Source: Leptospira vanthielii serovar Holland str. Waz Holland = ATCC 700522 (lineage in GTDB: Bacteria; Spirochaetota; Leptospiria; Leptospirales; Leptospiraceae). From it: a stretch of 64,000 nucleotides of DNA. The position numbers and the translations under genes were made by a program. This document shows positions 51,999 to 60,760 of the stretch, piece by piece. Below the pieces are notes generated by a model. It was given only the letters and a program-made list of their open reading frames with translations. It searched no databases and was not told the origin of the DNA. How positions within the stretch are numbered: position 1 is the first letter of the stretch; every line of letters begins with the position of its first letter. Location: assembly GCF_000332455.1 (NCBI RefSeq), contig NZ_AOGY02000014.1:1-64000 (forward strand), read 5' to 3'.

Positions 51999-52525
51999 TT
52001 TTTTAGTTTGATCCGAGAGACTTCCCGGACGGGAATAGGAAGTTTTCCAAACACACTATCCACTTCGACCGTGCCGTAAATTTCGAACTCAGCCTCTTCC
52101 CCGCGTTTTGCTGCTTCAGAGAGTTGTCTTGCTAAAAGTAAAAGTTTAGGAAGGATCGATTGTTTTTGTTCTGGAATGAGTTTCAGAACCACGAGCGACT
52201 CCGATTTTGGTTCCACTTCTAAGGGAGATTCATTTTGAAGTTTTCCAATGTATTCTTTTCCATTCGCAGTGATGAGTTGGATTTCCAAATCAAATTGATA
52301 AATACTAACTTTAGTATCGTTTGGGTTCTGAACTGAAACTTGCGGGTACAAATCAACTAAAGGAATGATCGGAAAGTTAGGATTTGGTTTTAAGTCAATA
52401 CGAACATCCACCAAATCAAACTTACACGCCTTAAGACTTTCTAAATTTTTCTTTGTATCACTCAAACAATGATTGAATGAAAATGAAGATACGAAAGCAA
52501 ATAAAAATAAGATTCTACGGACCAA
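51995..52525 (-). CDS. LEA14-like (water-stress/hypersensitive-response fold) exported protein (176 aa)
   Basis: The start is TTG at 52525 behind GGAAGG, overlapping the oxidoreductase gene by 11 bases. A signal-like helix ends in FNHC, so a lipoprotein is possible. The domain (about 35-175) has ITLEA-type alternating strands: VDVRIDLKPNPNFPII, VSVQNPNDTKVSIYQFDLEI and FEIYGTVEVDSVFGKLPIPV, the pattern of LEA type 2 proteins. It may bind or stabilise envelope components. Confidence 0.75.
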   Translation of the reverse strand: MVRRILFLFAFVSSFSFNHCLSDTKKNLESLKACKFDLVDVRIDLKPNPNFPIIPLVDLYPQVSVQNPNDTKVSIYQFDLEIQLITANGKEYIGKLQNESPLEVEPKSESLVVLKLIPEQKQSILPKLLLLARQLSEAAKRGEEAEFEIYGTVEVDSVFGKLPIPVREVSRIKLKK

Positions 52526-53513
52526 ATACTACCTTCCCTTCGGTCATATGTTGTTTATAAAACTCCAAACCTTCTTTGTATTCCTCAAACTTAAATCGTT
52601 TGTTGATTTTGGTTTGGAAAACGGTTTTAAGAAATTTTTGTGCTTCTTTGGCTTGTTTTTGGAATTCTTCCAATCCAATTTCATAAATCCAAGAGGATAA
52701 CCAAAACCCTTCGATCTTTTTGTTTTGGAATAACATAATTCCCGCATTCACCGCAAATGGTTTTTCTGACAAAGCACCATAACATACAATTTTTGATCCA
52801 TAAGGCATACATTCCACAAGGGATTGTGCTGTTTCCCCGGCTACCGCATCAATGGCATAGGTTGCGTTTAATTTTTTAGAAATTTTATATAAATCTTTTT
52901 GATAGTTGGGGGAAGAGGAATTAAGTATATTTTCTGCTCCAATTTCAGTGAGACTATCTTCTTGTTCTTTTTTTCGCACAACATTGATTAGTGGAATTCC
53001 CCGTTCTTTACATAGTCGTACTACCATTTTGCCCAGAGCACTGGCAGCAGCAGTTTGAATCATGGCAGGATGGCCTTCTTTCGCACAACGAGATACCATA
53101 GCCCAAGCAGTCATTGGGTTTACAAAAAAACTAGATCCTTCGTCAAGAGTCACTCCATCCACTAACGGCAAACAGTTGTCTTCGGTAGTAATCATGTACT
53201 CAGCCCAGGTCCCATCATTTTGTGGCGCCACACAGGAGACATTCATCCCCACTTTTAGAGTTTTGATCGCACTCCCTACGGCATCGATGGTCCCACTTGC
53301 TTCAAATCCTGCAGACACGGGTGCTTTTTTTTTGAAACCATAAAGTCCACGAATGAACATGAGGTCGGAAGGATTGATGGGAGAAAGATGGATTTTGATC
53401 CGAACTTCATTTTCTTTCGGTGTAGGAATTTCTTTTTCCCTAAGTTCTAATTGTGGTTCGGTTTCGTCGTATTTTAGGATGGTGACTGCTTTCATCTTCT
53501 CCCATTCAGTCAT
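52515..53513 (-). CDS. MDR-family zinc-independent quinone-oxidoreductase-like protein (332 aa)
   Basis: The sequence has the medium-chain dehydrogenase layout: an N-terminal GroES-like domain with SPINPSDLMFIRGLYG and AGFEASGTIDAVGSAI, then a Rossmann domain (SALGKMVVRLCKERGIPLIN), and no zinc-binding cysteine set. A crotonyl/quinone-type reductase is likely. The start could be ATG 53513 or ATG 53495; a GGGAG lies upstream of the latter. It is divergent from the MCE gene, 52 bases apart. Confidence 0.88.
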   Translation of the reverse strand: MTEWEKMKAVTILKYDETEPQLELREKEIPTPKENEVRIKIHLSPINPSDLMFIRGLYGFKKKAPVSAGFEASGTIDAVGSAIKTLKVGMNVSCVAPQNDGTWAEYMITTEDNCLPLVDGVTLDEGSSFFVNPMTAWAMVSRCAKEGHPAMIQTAAASALGKMVVRLCKERGIPLINVVRKKEQEDSLTEIGAENILNSSSPNYQKDLYKISKKLNATYAIDAVAGETAQSLVECMPYGSKIVCYGALSEKPFAVNAGIMLFQNKKIEGFWLSSWIYEIGLEEFQKQAKEAQKFLKTVFQTKINKRFKFEEYKEGLEFYKQHMTEGKVVFGP

Positions 53514-53565
53514 TTAAAATCTGCTTGCCAACTCTTTCTTTCGAAGGAAGAATTTTAAGTCTGCC

Positions 53566-54360
53566 GTGAAATCAAAAAAGTTATCGAAGGAAACCCTAAC
53601 AGGAATCGTTTTTTTTTCTATTTTGGTCTTTGCTTTTTTCACCACCGTCATTGAACCGGATCGTCCGGCCAAAAAATATCCTTACAGGTTATCCCTTTTT
53701 TACTCTAGAATCGATGGAATCAAAGAAGGTACTGAAGTTAGAATTTTAGGAATTCAAAAAGGGTATGTGGCCCATATCGATTCCAGACCTCTTCTCGATG
53801 TACCGGATCGTCGTTTTTTAGACCATAACATGGATCATGCGATTGAACTCCATATTGCCTTAGAAGATCCATTAACTCTTTGGGACAATTATGAAGTGGA
53901 TTTCCAAACGATCACTTTATTTTCCGGAAGGATCATCAATATCAATCCAGGAAGTTCCGATGGAAAACGTCCCTTTTTTAAACCGACATTTCGTGAAGGG
54001 GAAAAATCCCCCGACTATTTGCCCTCGGCTCGGTATTTTGATGATTTTTTTAAGGCAACTTCGGTCACTATGGAAGAAAATCGATCGGATCTTCGGCAAA
54101 TCACATTGGATTTTCGTTCGATCACCGATAAATTAAATCATACAGAAGGCACAATTCCCAAATTAATTGGTGATACAGAAATGTATGATGAACTTCTTGC
54201 GACGATTAAAGACGCAGAAACGATAGGAAAAGAAGGACGGCGTTATATGGAGAGTTCCCGAAATTTGGAGAGCACCATGCCAATACCTTTTTTGATTACA
54301 GCATCGTATTACGGACGTACAACGCCAATTACGGGAAGAAGGATTGGACCACAAAACTAA
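53566..54360 (+). CDS. MCE/MlaD-domain protein (264 aa)
   Basis: The start is GTG. One N-terminal membrane helix (TLTGIVFFSILVFAFFTTVI) precedes an MCE domain (about 40-150): SLFYSRIDGIKEGTEVRILG, then IQKGYVAHI, and RIININPGSS. A helical tail follows. MCE proteins form periplasmic hexameric channels for lipid transport (Mla-type). No ABC ATPase or permease is adjacent, so its partner lies elsewhere. It overlaps the glycosyltransferase gene by 1 base. Confidence 0.88.
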   Translation: MKSKKLSKETLTGIVFFSILVFAFFTTVIEPDRPAKKYPYRLSLFYSRIDGIKEGTEVRILGIQKGYVAHIDSRPLLDVPDRRFLDHNMDHAIELHIALEDPLTLWDNYEVDFQTITLFSGRIININPGSSDGKRPFFKPTFREGEKSPDYLPSARYFDDFFKATSVTMEENRSDLRQITLDFRSITDKLNHTEGTIPKLIGDTEMYDELLATIKDAETIGKEGRRYMESSRNLESTMPIPFLITASYYGRTTPITGRRIGPQN

Positions 54361-55439
54361 TGAAAGTTGCAATTATACATGATTGGCTCACCGGTATGCG
54401 CGGTGGAGAAATAGTTCTAGATAGTTTAATTAAAGCATTTCCCGAAGCGGATTTATTTACTCTTTTTTATTCCAAAGGAAAACTTAACGAAAGGATTGAA
54501 AGCCGTAAAATCACAACGGCGTTTACAAACAACCTTCCTTTCAAAGAAAAATATTACCGTTACTACTTACCGGTTTTTCCCACTGCCATTGAGTCTTTAG
54601 ACCTTAAAGGATATGATGTCGTAATTAGTTCTTCGCACTGTGTTGCTAAAGGAGTCATCCCTCATCCAGATACGTTTCATTTAAGTTATATCCATAGTCC
54701 TATGCGTTATGTTTGGGATATGTATTACGATTATTTTCCAAGTAGGAAAGGTTTTAAGTTTTTTCTATTACAATCGATAGCCAACTACCTTCGTACTTGG
54801 GATGCTGCCTCGGCGAATCGAGTGGATTATTTTACGTGTAACTCTCATTTTGTGGGAAGACGAATTCAAAAGTATTATAGACGTGATTATAAAATTATTT
54901 ATCCACCTTGTTTGCCCCAAGATTTCCGAGTCCATGATGTTTCGAAAGATGATTATTATCTGATGGTCTCGGCCTTTGCTCCTTACAAAAAAATCGACTT
55001 AGCCATTGAGGCTTTCCGCGAAAATGGAAAACCACTCATCCTTGTCGGTGGGGGCCAGGAAGAGGGGAAACTTGTCAAAAATTTACCAAAAAACATCCTT
55101 TGGAAAAAGGGTCTGCCTCGCACCGAGGTGATTGAACTCTACAAAAAAGCTCGTGGGTTTATCTTTCCTGGGATGGAGGACTTTGGGATCACTCCTGTCG
55201 AGTCCCAGGCCTATGCCACTCCGGTCATTGCTTATGGGAAGGGTGGAGCTTTGGAGTCGGTCAAAGAGGACCGAACTGGGGTATTTTTTAAAGAACAGAC
55301 CGTAAAATCCTTAAATGAGGCCATCCAAAGGGCAGAAAAGATCCAGTTCAAACGCGGAGATTTCCAAAATTCCATCAATCGATTTACGGAAGAAAAATTC
55401 GTAAGCGAAATTCGAAAGGTAGTCGATAGACATAAGTAG
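54360..55439 (+). CDS. GT4-family glycosyltransferase (359 aa)
   Basis: The N-terminal strand is followed by HDWLTGMRGGEIVLDSLIKA, a GPGT/GT4 opening, and the C-terminal nucleotide-sugar site has FIFPGMEDFGITPVESQAYA, then TPVIAY. Length is normal. It transfers a sugar from a nucleotide donor, probably for LPS or another surface glycan, because it lies among envelope genes and near kdsB. Substrate unknown. The flbD gene begins 22 bases later. Confidence 0.9.
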   Translation: MKVAIIHDWLTGMRGGEIVLDSLIKAFPEADLFTLFYSKGKLNERIESRKITTAFTNNLPFKEKYYRYYLPVFPTAIESLDLKGYDVVISSSHCVAKGVIPHPDTFHLSYIHSPMRYVWDMYYDYFPSRKGFKFFLLQSIANYLRTWDAASANRVDYFTCNSHFVGRRIQKYYRRDYKIIYPPCLPQDFRVHDVSKDDYYLMVSAFAPYKKIDLAIEAFRENGKPLILVGGGQEEGKLVKNLPKNILWKKGLPRTEVIELYKKARGFIFPGMEDFGITPVESQAYATPVIAYGKGGALESVKEDRTGVFFKEQTVKSLNEAIQRAEKIQFKRGDFQNSINRFTEEKFVSEIRKVVDRHK

Positions 55440-55461
55440 AAATCTCTGAAGGGGGATCTCC

Positions 55462-55668
55462 TGGTCATTTTACATCGACTCAAAGGTGCGGAATTTGTTC
55501 TCAATGCAGATTTGATTGAGACCATTGAAGCAAATCCAGATACGATCATTACTCTTGTAAATGAAAAGAAATTCATTGTACAAGAGCCCGTCGCGGAAGT
55601 TGTGGAAAAAGTGGTGTCCTACAAAACTAGGATCCATGGTCTCCCCCGAGTCAAAGAAGATGCCTGAG
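55462..55668 (+). CDS. flbD: FlbD family flagellar protein with non-canonical start (68 aa)
   Basis: The frame reads VILHRLKGAEFVLNADLIET, then IEANPDTIITLVNEKKFIVQ, the FlbD pattern almost from end to end, and ends TGA 55666-55668. In this frame the only upstream stop is TAG 55420-55422, and no ATG, GTG or TTG lies between it and the conserved residues. The best start is CTG 55462, with AGGGGG 5 bases upstream; ATT 55468 is an alternative. The gene lies directly before motA, where flbD is found in many spirochetes and Gram-positive bacteria. An automatic caller would miss it. Confidence 0.88.
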
Positions 55669-55680
55669 GAAACATAAGAA

Positions 55681-56463
55681 ATGGATATAGCTACAGTCAT
55701 TGGTTTGGCCCTTGGAGTGGCCTTGATGTTACTTGGGGTGGTTTCGGGGGGTCTGGCCTTAACAGACTTAATCGATATTCCCTCGGTGATGATTACATTT
55801 GGTGGTGCGGCAGCCGCTACGATCATTTCCTTCCCTTGGACTTCCACCATTGGTGTGGGGGCAGTGACAAAAAAAGCCTTTCAAAATCCACCTTCTGACT
55901 TACCGGGTCTCATTACGACACTTGTTAGTTTTTCGGAGAAAGCTCGCCGTGAAGGTTTACTTGCCTTGGAAGATGATATCAATGAACTTCCTGAAGAATT
56001 TTTAAAGAAGGGAATCCAACTCGTTGTGGATGGAGCAGACCCGGAACTTGTTCGAAATATTATGGAAACCGAAATTGGGAACACGGCCACAAGGCATGCT
56101 TACGGTCGTGCATGGTGGGATGCTTACGCTGGTTTTGCGCCAGGGTTCGGGATGCTTGGGACCCTTGTGGGTCTTGTGGGGATGTTAAAGAACTTAGGTG
56201 GTGGGGATGCGAGTGCCATTGGACAAGGTATGGCGACAGCTCTTATTACCACACTGTACGGATCGTTAGCGCAGAACTTATTTGCAGCACCAGTTGTAAG
56301 AAAACTAACAAGACGATCGGAAGATGAACTAGTGATCAAACAAGTTATGGTGGAAGGAACATTATCTATTCAGTCAGGGGACAACCCACGGATTGTAAAA
56401 GAGAAGTTGGCGAGTTTCTTAACTCCTGCAGAAAGAACTGCACTCAAAGACGACGGAGATTAA
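55681..56463 (+). CDS. motA: Flagellar stator protein MotA (260 aa)
   Basis: Conducts protons with MotB to rotate the periplasmic flagella. Four membrane helices are visible, with VIGLALGVALMLLGVVSGGL, MITFGGAAAATIISFPW, and the late FAPGFGMLGTLVGLVGMLKN region that lines the channel. The cytoplasmic loop (about 75-150) carries charged residues such as EKARREGLLALEDDINELPE that touch FliG. It is followed by motB after 10 bases, in the order flbD-motA-motB-fliL. Confidence 0.97.
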   Translation: MDIATVIGLALGVALMLLGVVSGGLALTDLIDIPSVMITFGGAAAATIISFPWTSTIGVGAVTKKAFQNPPSDLPGLITTLVSFSEKARREGLLALEDDINELPEEFLKKGIQLVVDGADPELVRNIMETEIGNTATRHAYGRAWWDAYAGFAPGFGMLGTLVGLVGMLKNLGGGDASAIGQGMATALITTLYGSLAQNLFAAPVVRKLTRRSEDELVIKQVMVEGTLSIQSGDNPRIVKEKLASFLTPAERTALKDDGD

Positions 56464-56473
56464 TACCTAAACC

Positions 56474-57307
56474 ATGGCGTCCAAAAAAGAAAAATGTCCT
56501 GAGTGTATCCAAAAAGTTCCCGAGTTCATGGCAACTTACGGGGACATGGTAACACTTCTCCTTTGTTTCTTTATCCTTTTGTATACAACGGGTAAAACAG
56601 ATGCGAAGGAGATGCAGATCATTTTGTCTGCATTCAAATCCACAACAGGATTTTTTACCGGGGGACAAACTCTTTCTAAGGGATCTTTGGAAGAAATGGG
56701 AATGCAGATCGAGTCTCTCCCATCGCAAGTAGTGGGACGTAACCTTTCCAAAGCAAAAAAAGATGCACATGAAGTTTTTAAACCAGAAGTAGAAGCTGGG
56801 AAAGTTCGAATTTCTGAAAATGAAAGAGGACTTGTGATTTCGCTCGTTGGAGCTGATTATTTTTATCCAGGTTCAGCGATTTTAACACCGACCATTCGAG
56901 AAACATTACGAAAAGCAGCTGGCCTTATCAAAGGACTCGAACGATTTGTCCGCGTCGAAGGACATAGTGATGATGATGCTGTCAATCCTGTGAACCGTCC
57001 AGGAAGAGAAGAAAGAGAATATATTAATAACTGGGATTTGGCGGGAGCCAGAGCCGTAAACGCTACCGTTTTTATGATCAATTCAGAAGAAATTGAGCCA
57101 AGTTGGTTCCAAGCTGTAAGTTTTGGATCCTATAGACCTCTTGTATTGGAAAATGAAGGTACACCGGAAGCTAAAGCTTTCAATCGTAGAGTGGATATCA
57201 TCATCCTAACCGAGAAGTCTACCAAACGTGCGCCAGGAGAAAGCAAATACGGACTCCCTGACACTCGTTTGCCGAACACTGAAACAAATGTAGAAGGAGA
57301 ATTTTAA
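56474..57307 (+). CDS. motB: Flagellar stator protein MotB (277 aa)
   Basis: MotB plug and membrane helix: QKVPEFMATYGDMVTLLLCF with Asp24 as the proton acceptor. The C-terminal OmpA-like domain (about 130-260) binds peptidoglycan: RFVRVEGHSDDDAVN and NRRVDIIILTEKS. It anchors the stator to the wall. It follows motA by 10 bases and fliL by 1. The layout and length match spirochete MotB. Confidence 0.97.
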   Translation: MASKKEKCPECIQKVPEFMATYGDMVTLLLCFFILLYTTGKTDAKEMQIILSAFKSTTGFFTGGQTLSKGSLEEMGMQIESLPSQVVGRNLSKAKKDAHEVFKPEVEAGKVRISENERGLVISLVGADYFYPGSAILTPTIRETLRKAAGLIKGLERFVRVEGHSDDDAVNPVNRPGREEREYINNWDLAGARAVNATVFMINSEEIEPSWFQAVSFGSYRPLVLENEGTPEAKAFNRRVDIIILTEKSTKRAPGESKYGLPDTRLPNTETNVEGEF

Positions 57308-57308
57308 C

Positions 57309-57836
57309 ATGGGTGACCGTGAAGTAGATGAAGAAGAAGGTGGGTTAGCCGAAGGTAGTTCCGCCTCCGCAGGGATGTCCCCCATTGTAAAATGGTTATT
57401 GTACATCGCTGCTGCCATTTTTGGGATTATCATTGTAACCGTTATATCGATGTTTGTTGCTCAAAAGACGGCAACAAGTGTGTTTAAACAACAAAAGAAT
57501 ATCTCTCTTGTGAAAGCTCCCCCTCCTTTGGAAGTTTACACATTTCAAGAAGAATTTAGAGTGAATACTTCTGATGTTGGTGAATCACACTTTGTTAAGT
57601 TAAAGATGTCGCTTGGATTTGAATCTGGCCAACCAGCTCTATCTGCGGAACTTGCTGCACGTGTTGCTCAAATGCAAAATATCATTAACTTAGTTATTGC
57701 TCGCAAAACAAAAGACGATTTAAAATCCATTACCAACCAATTGGATTTACGTGAAGAAATCAAAGCCCACCTAAATCACATTTTGACCAATGGAAAAATC
57801 AAAGAGGTTTACTTTACCGAGTTCTTGGTAAACTAG
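57309..57836 (+). CDS. fliL: Flagellar basal-body-associated protein FliL (175 aa)
   Basis: A short acidic N-terminus precedes one membrane helix at about 26-50 (WLLYIAAAIFGIIIVTVISM) and a periplasmic domain ending FTEFLVN, the conserved C-terminus of FliL. FliL stabilises or tunes stator units. It lies one base after motB and 4 bases before kdsB, so motor genes and Kdo synthesis share a transcript. Confidence 0.95.
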   Translation: MGDREVDEEEGGLAEGSSASAGMSPIVKWLLYIAAAIFGIIIVTVISMFVAQKTATSVFKQQKNISLVKAPPPLEVYTFQEEFRVNTSDVGESHFVKLKMSLGFESGQPALSAELAARVAQMQNIINLVIARKTKDDLKSITNQLDLREEIKAHLNHILTNGKIKEVYFTEFLVN

Positions 57837-57840
57837 GACT

Positions 57841-58581
57841 ATGTCCGACCAAATCCTCGGTGTGATCCCTGCACGCTTCGCGAGCACAAGGTTTCCCGGA
57901 AAACCACTGGCCCTCATTGGAACTAAACCAATGATCCAGTGGACCTACCACCACGCTTCTCTTTCCAAATCTTTCCACCGTTTGGTGGTCGCCACCGACG
58001 ATAAACGAATCCATGATGTGGTTTTAGCCTTTGGTGGGGAATCTGTATTCACAAGTCCCGACCATCCGACGGGCACCGACAGAATCATTGAAGTGGCAGA
58101 AAAGTATCCAAATTATGGAATCATTGTCAACATCCAAGGCGATGAACCGGGGATGGAAGCAAACCTGATCGATGGAGTGGTGGGATTAAAAACCAAACAC
58201 CGAAATTGGGAAATGACAACAGCGGCGGTTCCCTTTACCTCTGCAGAAGACCCAAAAGATCCTAACAAAGTCAAGGTGGTCTTTGATCGCAACGGACGAG
58301 CCAATTATTTTTCTCGTTCCCCGATCCCAGCTTCTTTCAAAGCCGACGCCAAGTATTTTCGGCATTTAGGGATCTATGCTTATGAACGGGATTTTTTAAT
58401 GCATTATAACCAACTGCCGGCTTCTGATTGGGAAACTGTGGAGTCACTAGAACAACTCCGTGCCTTGCAGAATGGATCAACAATCGGGGTTTACCTTTCG
58501 GAGAAAGCGAACCTCGGTGTGGATTCGCCTGCCGATTTAGAAGTGGTGATCGCAGAGTTTAAAAAGAAAGGTTTGATTTAG
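57841..58581 (+). CDS. kdsB: 3-deoxy-manno-octulosonate cytidylyltransferase (246 aa)
   Basis: Activates Kdo to CMP-Kdo for lipid A/LPS inner core. LGVIPARFASTRFPGKPLAL is the nucleotidyltransferase signature; PTGTDRIIEVA and NIQGDEPGM are the metal and CTP-binding parts, all in family order. Length fits. Its stop lies inside the loop of a hairpin shared with the convergent AraC gene. Confidence 0.97.
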   Translation: MSDQILGVIPARFASTRFPGKPLALIGTKPMIQWTYHHASLSKSFHRLVVATDDKRIHDVVLAFGGESVFTSPDHPTGTDRIIEVAEKYPNYGIIVNIQGDEPGMEANLIDGVVGLKTKHRNWEMTTAAVPFTSAEDPKDPNKVKVVFDRNGRANYFSRSPIPASFKADAKYFRHLGIYAYERDFLMHYNQLPASDWETVESLEQLRALQNGSTIGVYLSEKANLGVDSPADLEVVIAEFKKKGLI

Positions 58582-58600
58582 AAAAGGTAAAACCTTTCTT
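58564..58600. terminator. Hairpin spanning two convergent gene ends
   Basis: AAGAAAGGTTT (58564-58574) pairs perfectly with AAACCTTTCTT (58590-58600). The kdsB stop (58579-58581) lies in the loop and the AraC stop begins at 58599. AATTTTCC follows on the plus strand. It probably terminates both transcripts. Confidence 0.65.
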
Positions 58601-59498
58601 AATTTTCCACTGCTAACAATTGTTGGGTTTGGTCCTTTGCGGGTGACAATCCAAAATACCGTTTGTATTCCCTGCTAAATTGAGATGGGCTTTCATATCC
58701 CACACGTTCTGCCGCAGTGATGGCATTGGTTCCTTCTGTAATCATCAAACTTCTCGCCTTTTGTAATCGAACGGATTTAATGTACTGCAATGGAGATGAG
58801 TTCGTGACTGCTTTAAAACAAACATGAAATGTGGATACACTCATCCCACAGGCCATTGCCAATTCGCCAATATCTAAATTTTGGTCATATTCTTTATGAA
58901 TGCGAGTGAGGATTTGCGAAATTTGGAAAAACTTTCGGTTTCGATGCGCTAATGCTTGTAAGGCTTCGCCATTTTCACCCGTTAACACACGATAGATGAT
59001 TTCTCGAACGATGGATTTCCCGAGAACTAAACTATCGGCTTTGGAACCGAGAGTTTGGATGAGACGTAGCGATGCATCTGATATTTCTTCTGTGACACTG
59101 GCTCCATAAATTCCTTTTGGTAAATTTTCTCCCGTATACTTTGTTTCCTCAGTGAGAAGTAAAATTTCTGCAACCTCTGCTGGATCCACTTCGATTCCAA
59201 ATCCCAAGATAGGTTTGTTCACGTCCGCCACGGCATCACATTCCAAAGGAATGGGAACCGAAAGAACTAGATACTGAGTGGGATCGTAAGAATAGGTATC
59301 CTCGCCGATGAAAACACGTTTTTTTCCTTGGGCCATGAGAATGATTCGTGGGTGGTAGGTCAGAGGGACTCGGACAAAAGAATGATCGATGCGAAAGAGA
59401 GTGAGTCCCGGGACTTGGGTCTCCAGGTTTTTTTCCTTTGGTAAAAAGCCGGAGAGGATCTTTGAGATCTCTTCGTTGTTTTTTTGGATTGGATCCAT
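58599..59498 (-). CDS. AraC-family transcriptional regulator (about 299 aa)
   Basis: ATG 59498 (MDPIQKNNEEISKILSGF) is preferred; a TTG 12 codons upstream extends the frame. The N-terminal AraC_N-like domain (about 20-170) contains GLTLFRIDHSFVRVPLTYHP. The C-terminal double helix-turn-helix has LAMACGMSVSTFHVCFKAVT and ITAAERVGYESPSQFSREYK, then RYFGLSP. It is divergent from a hydrolase and an alcohol dehydrogenase gene, which are probable targets. Confidence 0.92.
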   Translation of the reverse strand: MDPIQKNNEEISKILSGFLPKEKNLETQVPGLTLFRIDHSFVRVPLTYHPRIILMAQGKKRVFIGEDTYSYDPTQYLVLSVPIPLECDAVADVNKPILGFGIEVDPAEVAEILLLTEETKYTGENLPKGIYGASVTEEISDASLRLIQTLGSKADSLVLGKSIVREIIYRVLTGENGEALQALAHRNRKFFQISQILTRIHKEYDQNLDIGELAMACGMSVSTFHVCFKAVTNSSPLQYIKSVRLQKARSLMITEGTNAITAAERVGYESPSQFSREYKRYFGLSPAKDQTQQLLAVEN

Positions 59499-59696
59499 TT
59501 TCTCATTGGAATCCCAATCTTCCCGAGAATTCAATCAATATTTTTGATTTTCATAGGAATAGGCAAGGTTTTGGATTTCTGTGTATTGTTTGGACTAAAT
59601 TTAAGGAGTATTATGCAAGCATACCTTTGGGGGATATTACCGAATTCTGAATGGTTTGAGAAGGATGGTAGGGCCAGGCAAAGGGAGGAGAAAGGA

Positions 59697-60740
59697 ATGA
59701 AAATTCATCAATTCATACAAAAGTTCAGTATCATCGGAATTCTCATGAGTTTGGGAATGGGTTGTTTGCCTTGGGATACTTGGGACAAAACATTTCCGCG
59801 AAGTGAGAAAGTAGAACATAAAAAAGTTCAATTTATGAATCGGTATGGAATCAAACTGAAGGGCGACTTGTATCTACCCAAAGATCGGGGTTCGGAACCT
59901 TTAGCGGCCCTTGCCATCAGTGGCCCGTTTGGTGCCGTGAAAGAACAGTCATCGGGACTATATGCACAGACGATGGCAGAAAAAGGTTTTGTCACTCTTG
60001 CCTTTGATCCTTCGTACACTGGGGAAAGTGGGGGCGAACCTCGTAATGTTGCCTCTCCCGATATCAATACAGAAGACTTTAGTGCGGCGGTTGATTACCT
60101 TGGTTTGTTATCCAATGTGGATCGAAACCGAATTGGAATCATCGGCATTTGCGGGTTTGGGGGAATGGGGCTCAATGCGGCCGCGGTAGACAAACGCATC
60201 AAAGCAGTGGTCACAACTAGTATGTATGATATGTCCCGAGTGATGGCGAAAGGATTGAATGATAGCCTAACAAAGGAAGAGCGATCAGCATTATTAGAAT
60301 CGTTAAGTGAAAAGCGTAATGTAGATGCCAAAAATGGAAAACCGGCTCCAGGACCTAGAATCCTTCCAGAAACATTAGAAGGGAACACGAGTCCGATCAC
60401 GGAGGAATTTTTTCAATATTATAGAACGGAAAGAGGGTTTCATAAAAATTCACCGAATTCGAATGGAGCATGGACTGCCACGACACCATTCTCTTTTATG
60501 AATATTCCTCTTCTCACTTATGTGAAAGAAATTTCACCAAGGCCGATTTTACTCATCGCTGGTGATTCGGCTCACTCACGTTACTTTAGCGAAGATGTAT
60601 TTAAAGAAGCTAGTGAACCAAAGGAACTCATCATTGTGCCAAATGCCAATCATGTAGACTTGTATGACAAAAAGGATAAAATTCCTTTTGTTAGAATTGA
60701 ATCCTTCTTTAAAGAACATTTAAAAGTAAGTTTAAAATAA
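59697..60740 (+). CDS. Alpha/beta hydrolase, probable lipoprotein (347 aa)
   Basis: ATG 59697 has a strong GGGAGGAGAAAG site and gives a signal peptide with lipobox LGMGC (GILMSLGMGCLP); ATG 59613 with AAGGAG is an in-frame alternative that would lose the signal layout. The hydrolase core has LAISGPFGAVKEQSSGLYAQ, FDPSYTGESGG, and GIIGICGFGGMG, where the nucleophile position has Cys rather than the usual Ser (G-x-C-G-x-G). NANHVDLY supplies the catalytic His. It resembles DUF1100/YcjY-type esterases. The Cys elbow is uncommon. Confidence 0.85.
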   Translation: MKIHQFIQKFSIIGILMSLGMGCLPWDTWDKTFPRSEKVEHKKVQFMNRYGIKLKGDLYLPKDRGSEPLAALAISGPFGAVKEQSSGLYAQTMAEKGFVTLAFDPSYTGESGGEPRNVASPDINTEDFSAAVDYLGLLSNVDRNRIGIIGICGFGGMGLNAAAVDKRIKAVVTTSMYDMSRVMAKGLNDSLTKEERSALLESLSEKRNVDAKNGKPAPGPRILPETLEGNTSPITEEFFQYYRTERGFHKNSPNSNGAWTATTPFSFMNIPLLTYVKEISPRPILLIAGDSAHSRYFSEDVFKEASEPKELIIVPNANHVDLYDKKDKIPFVRIESFFKEHLKVSLK

Positions 60741-60760
60741 AAAATAGGTAGGAATCAAAT

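Noticed and set aside
55470..55850. Minus-strand frame of 126 codons over flbD and motA
   Set aside because: Antisense to two strongly supported flagellar genes.
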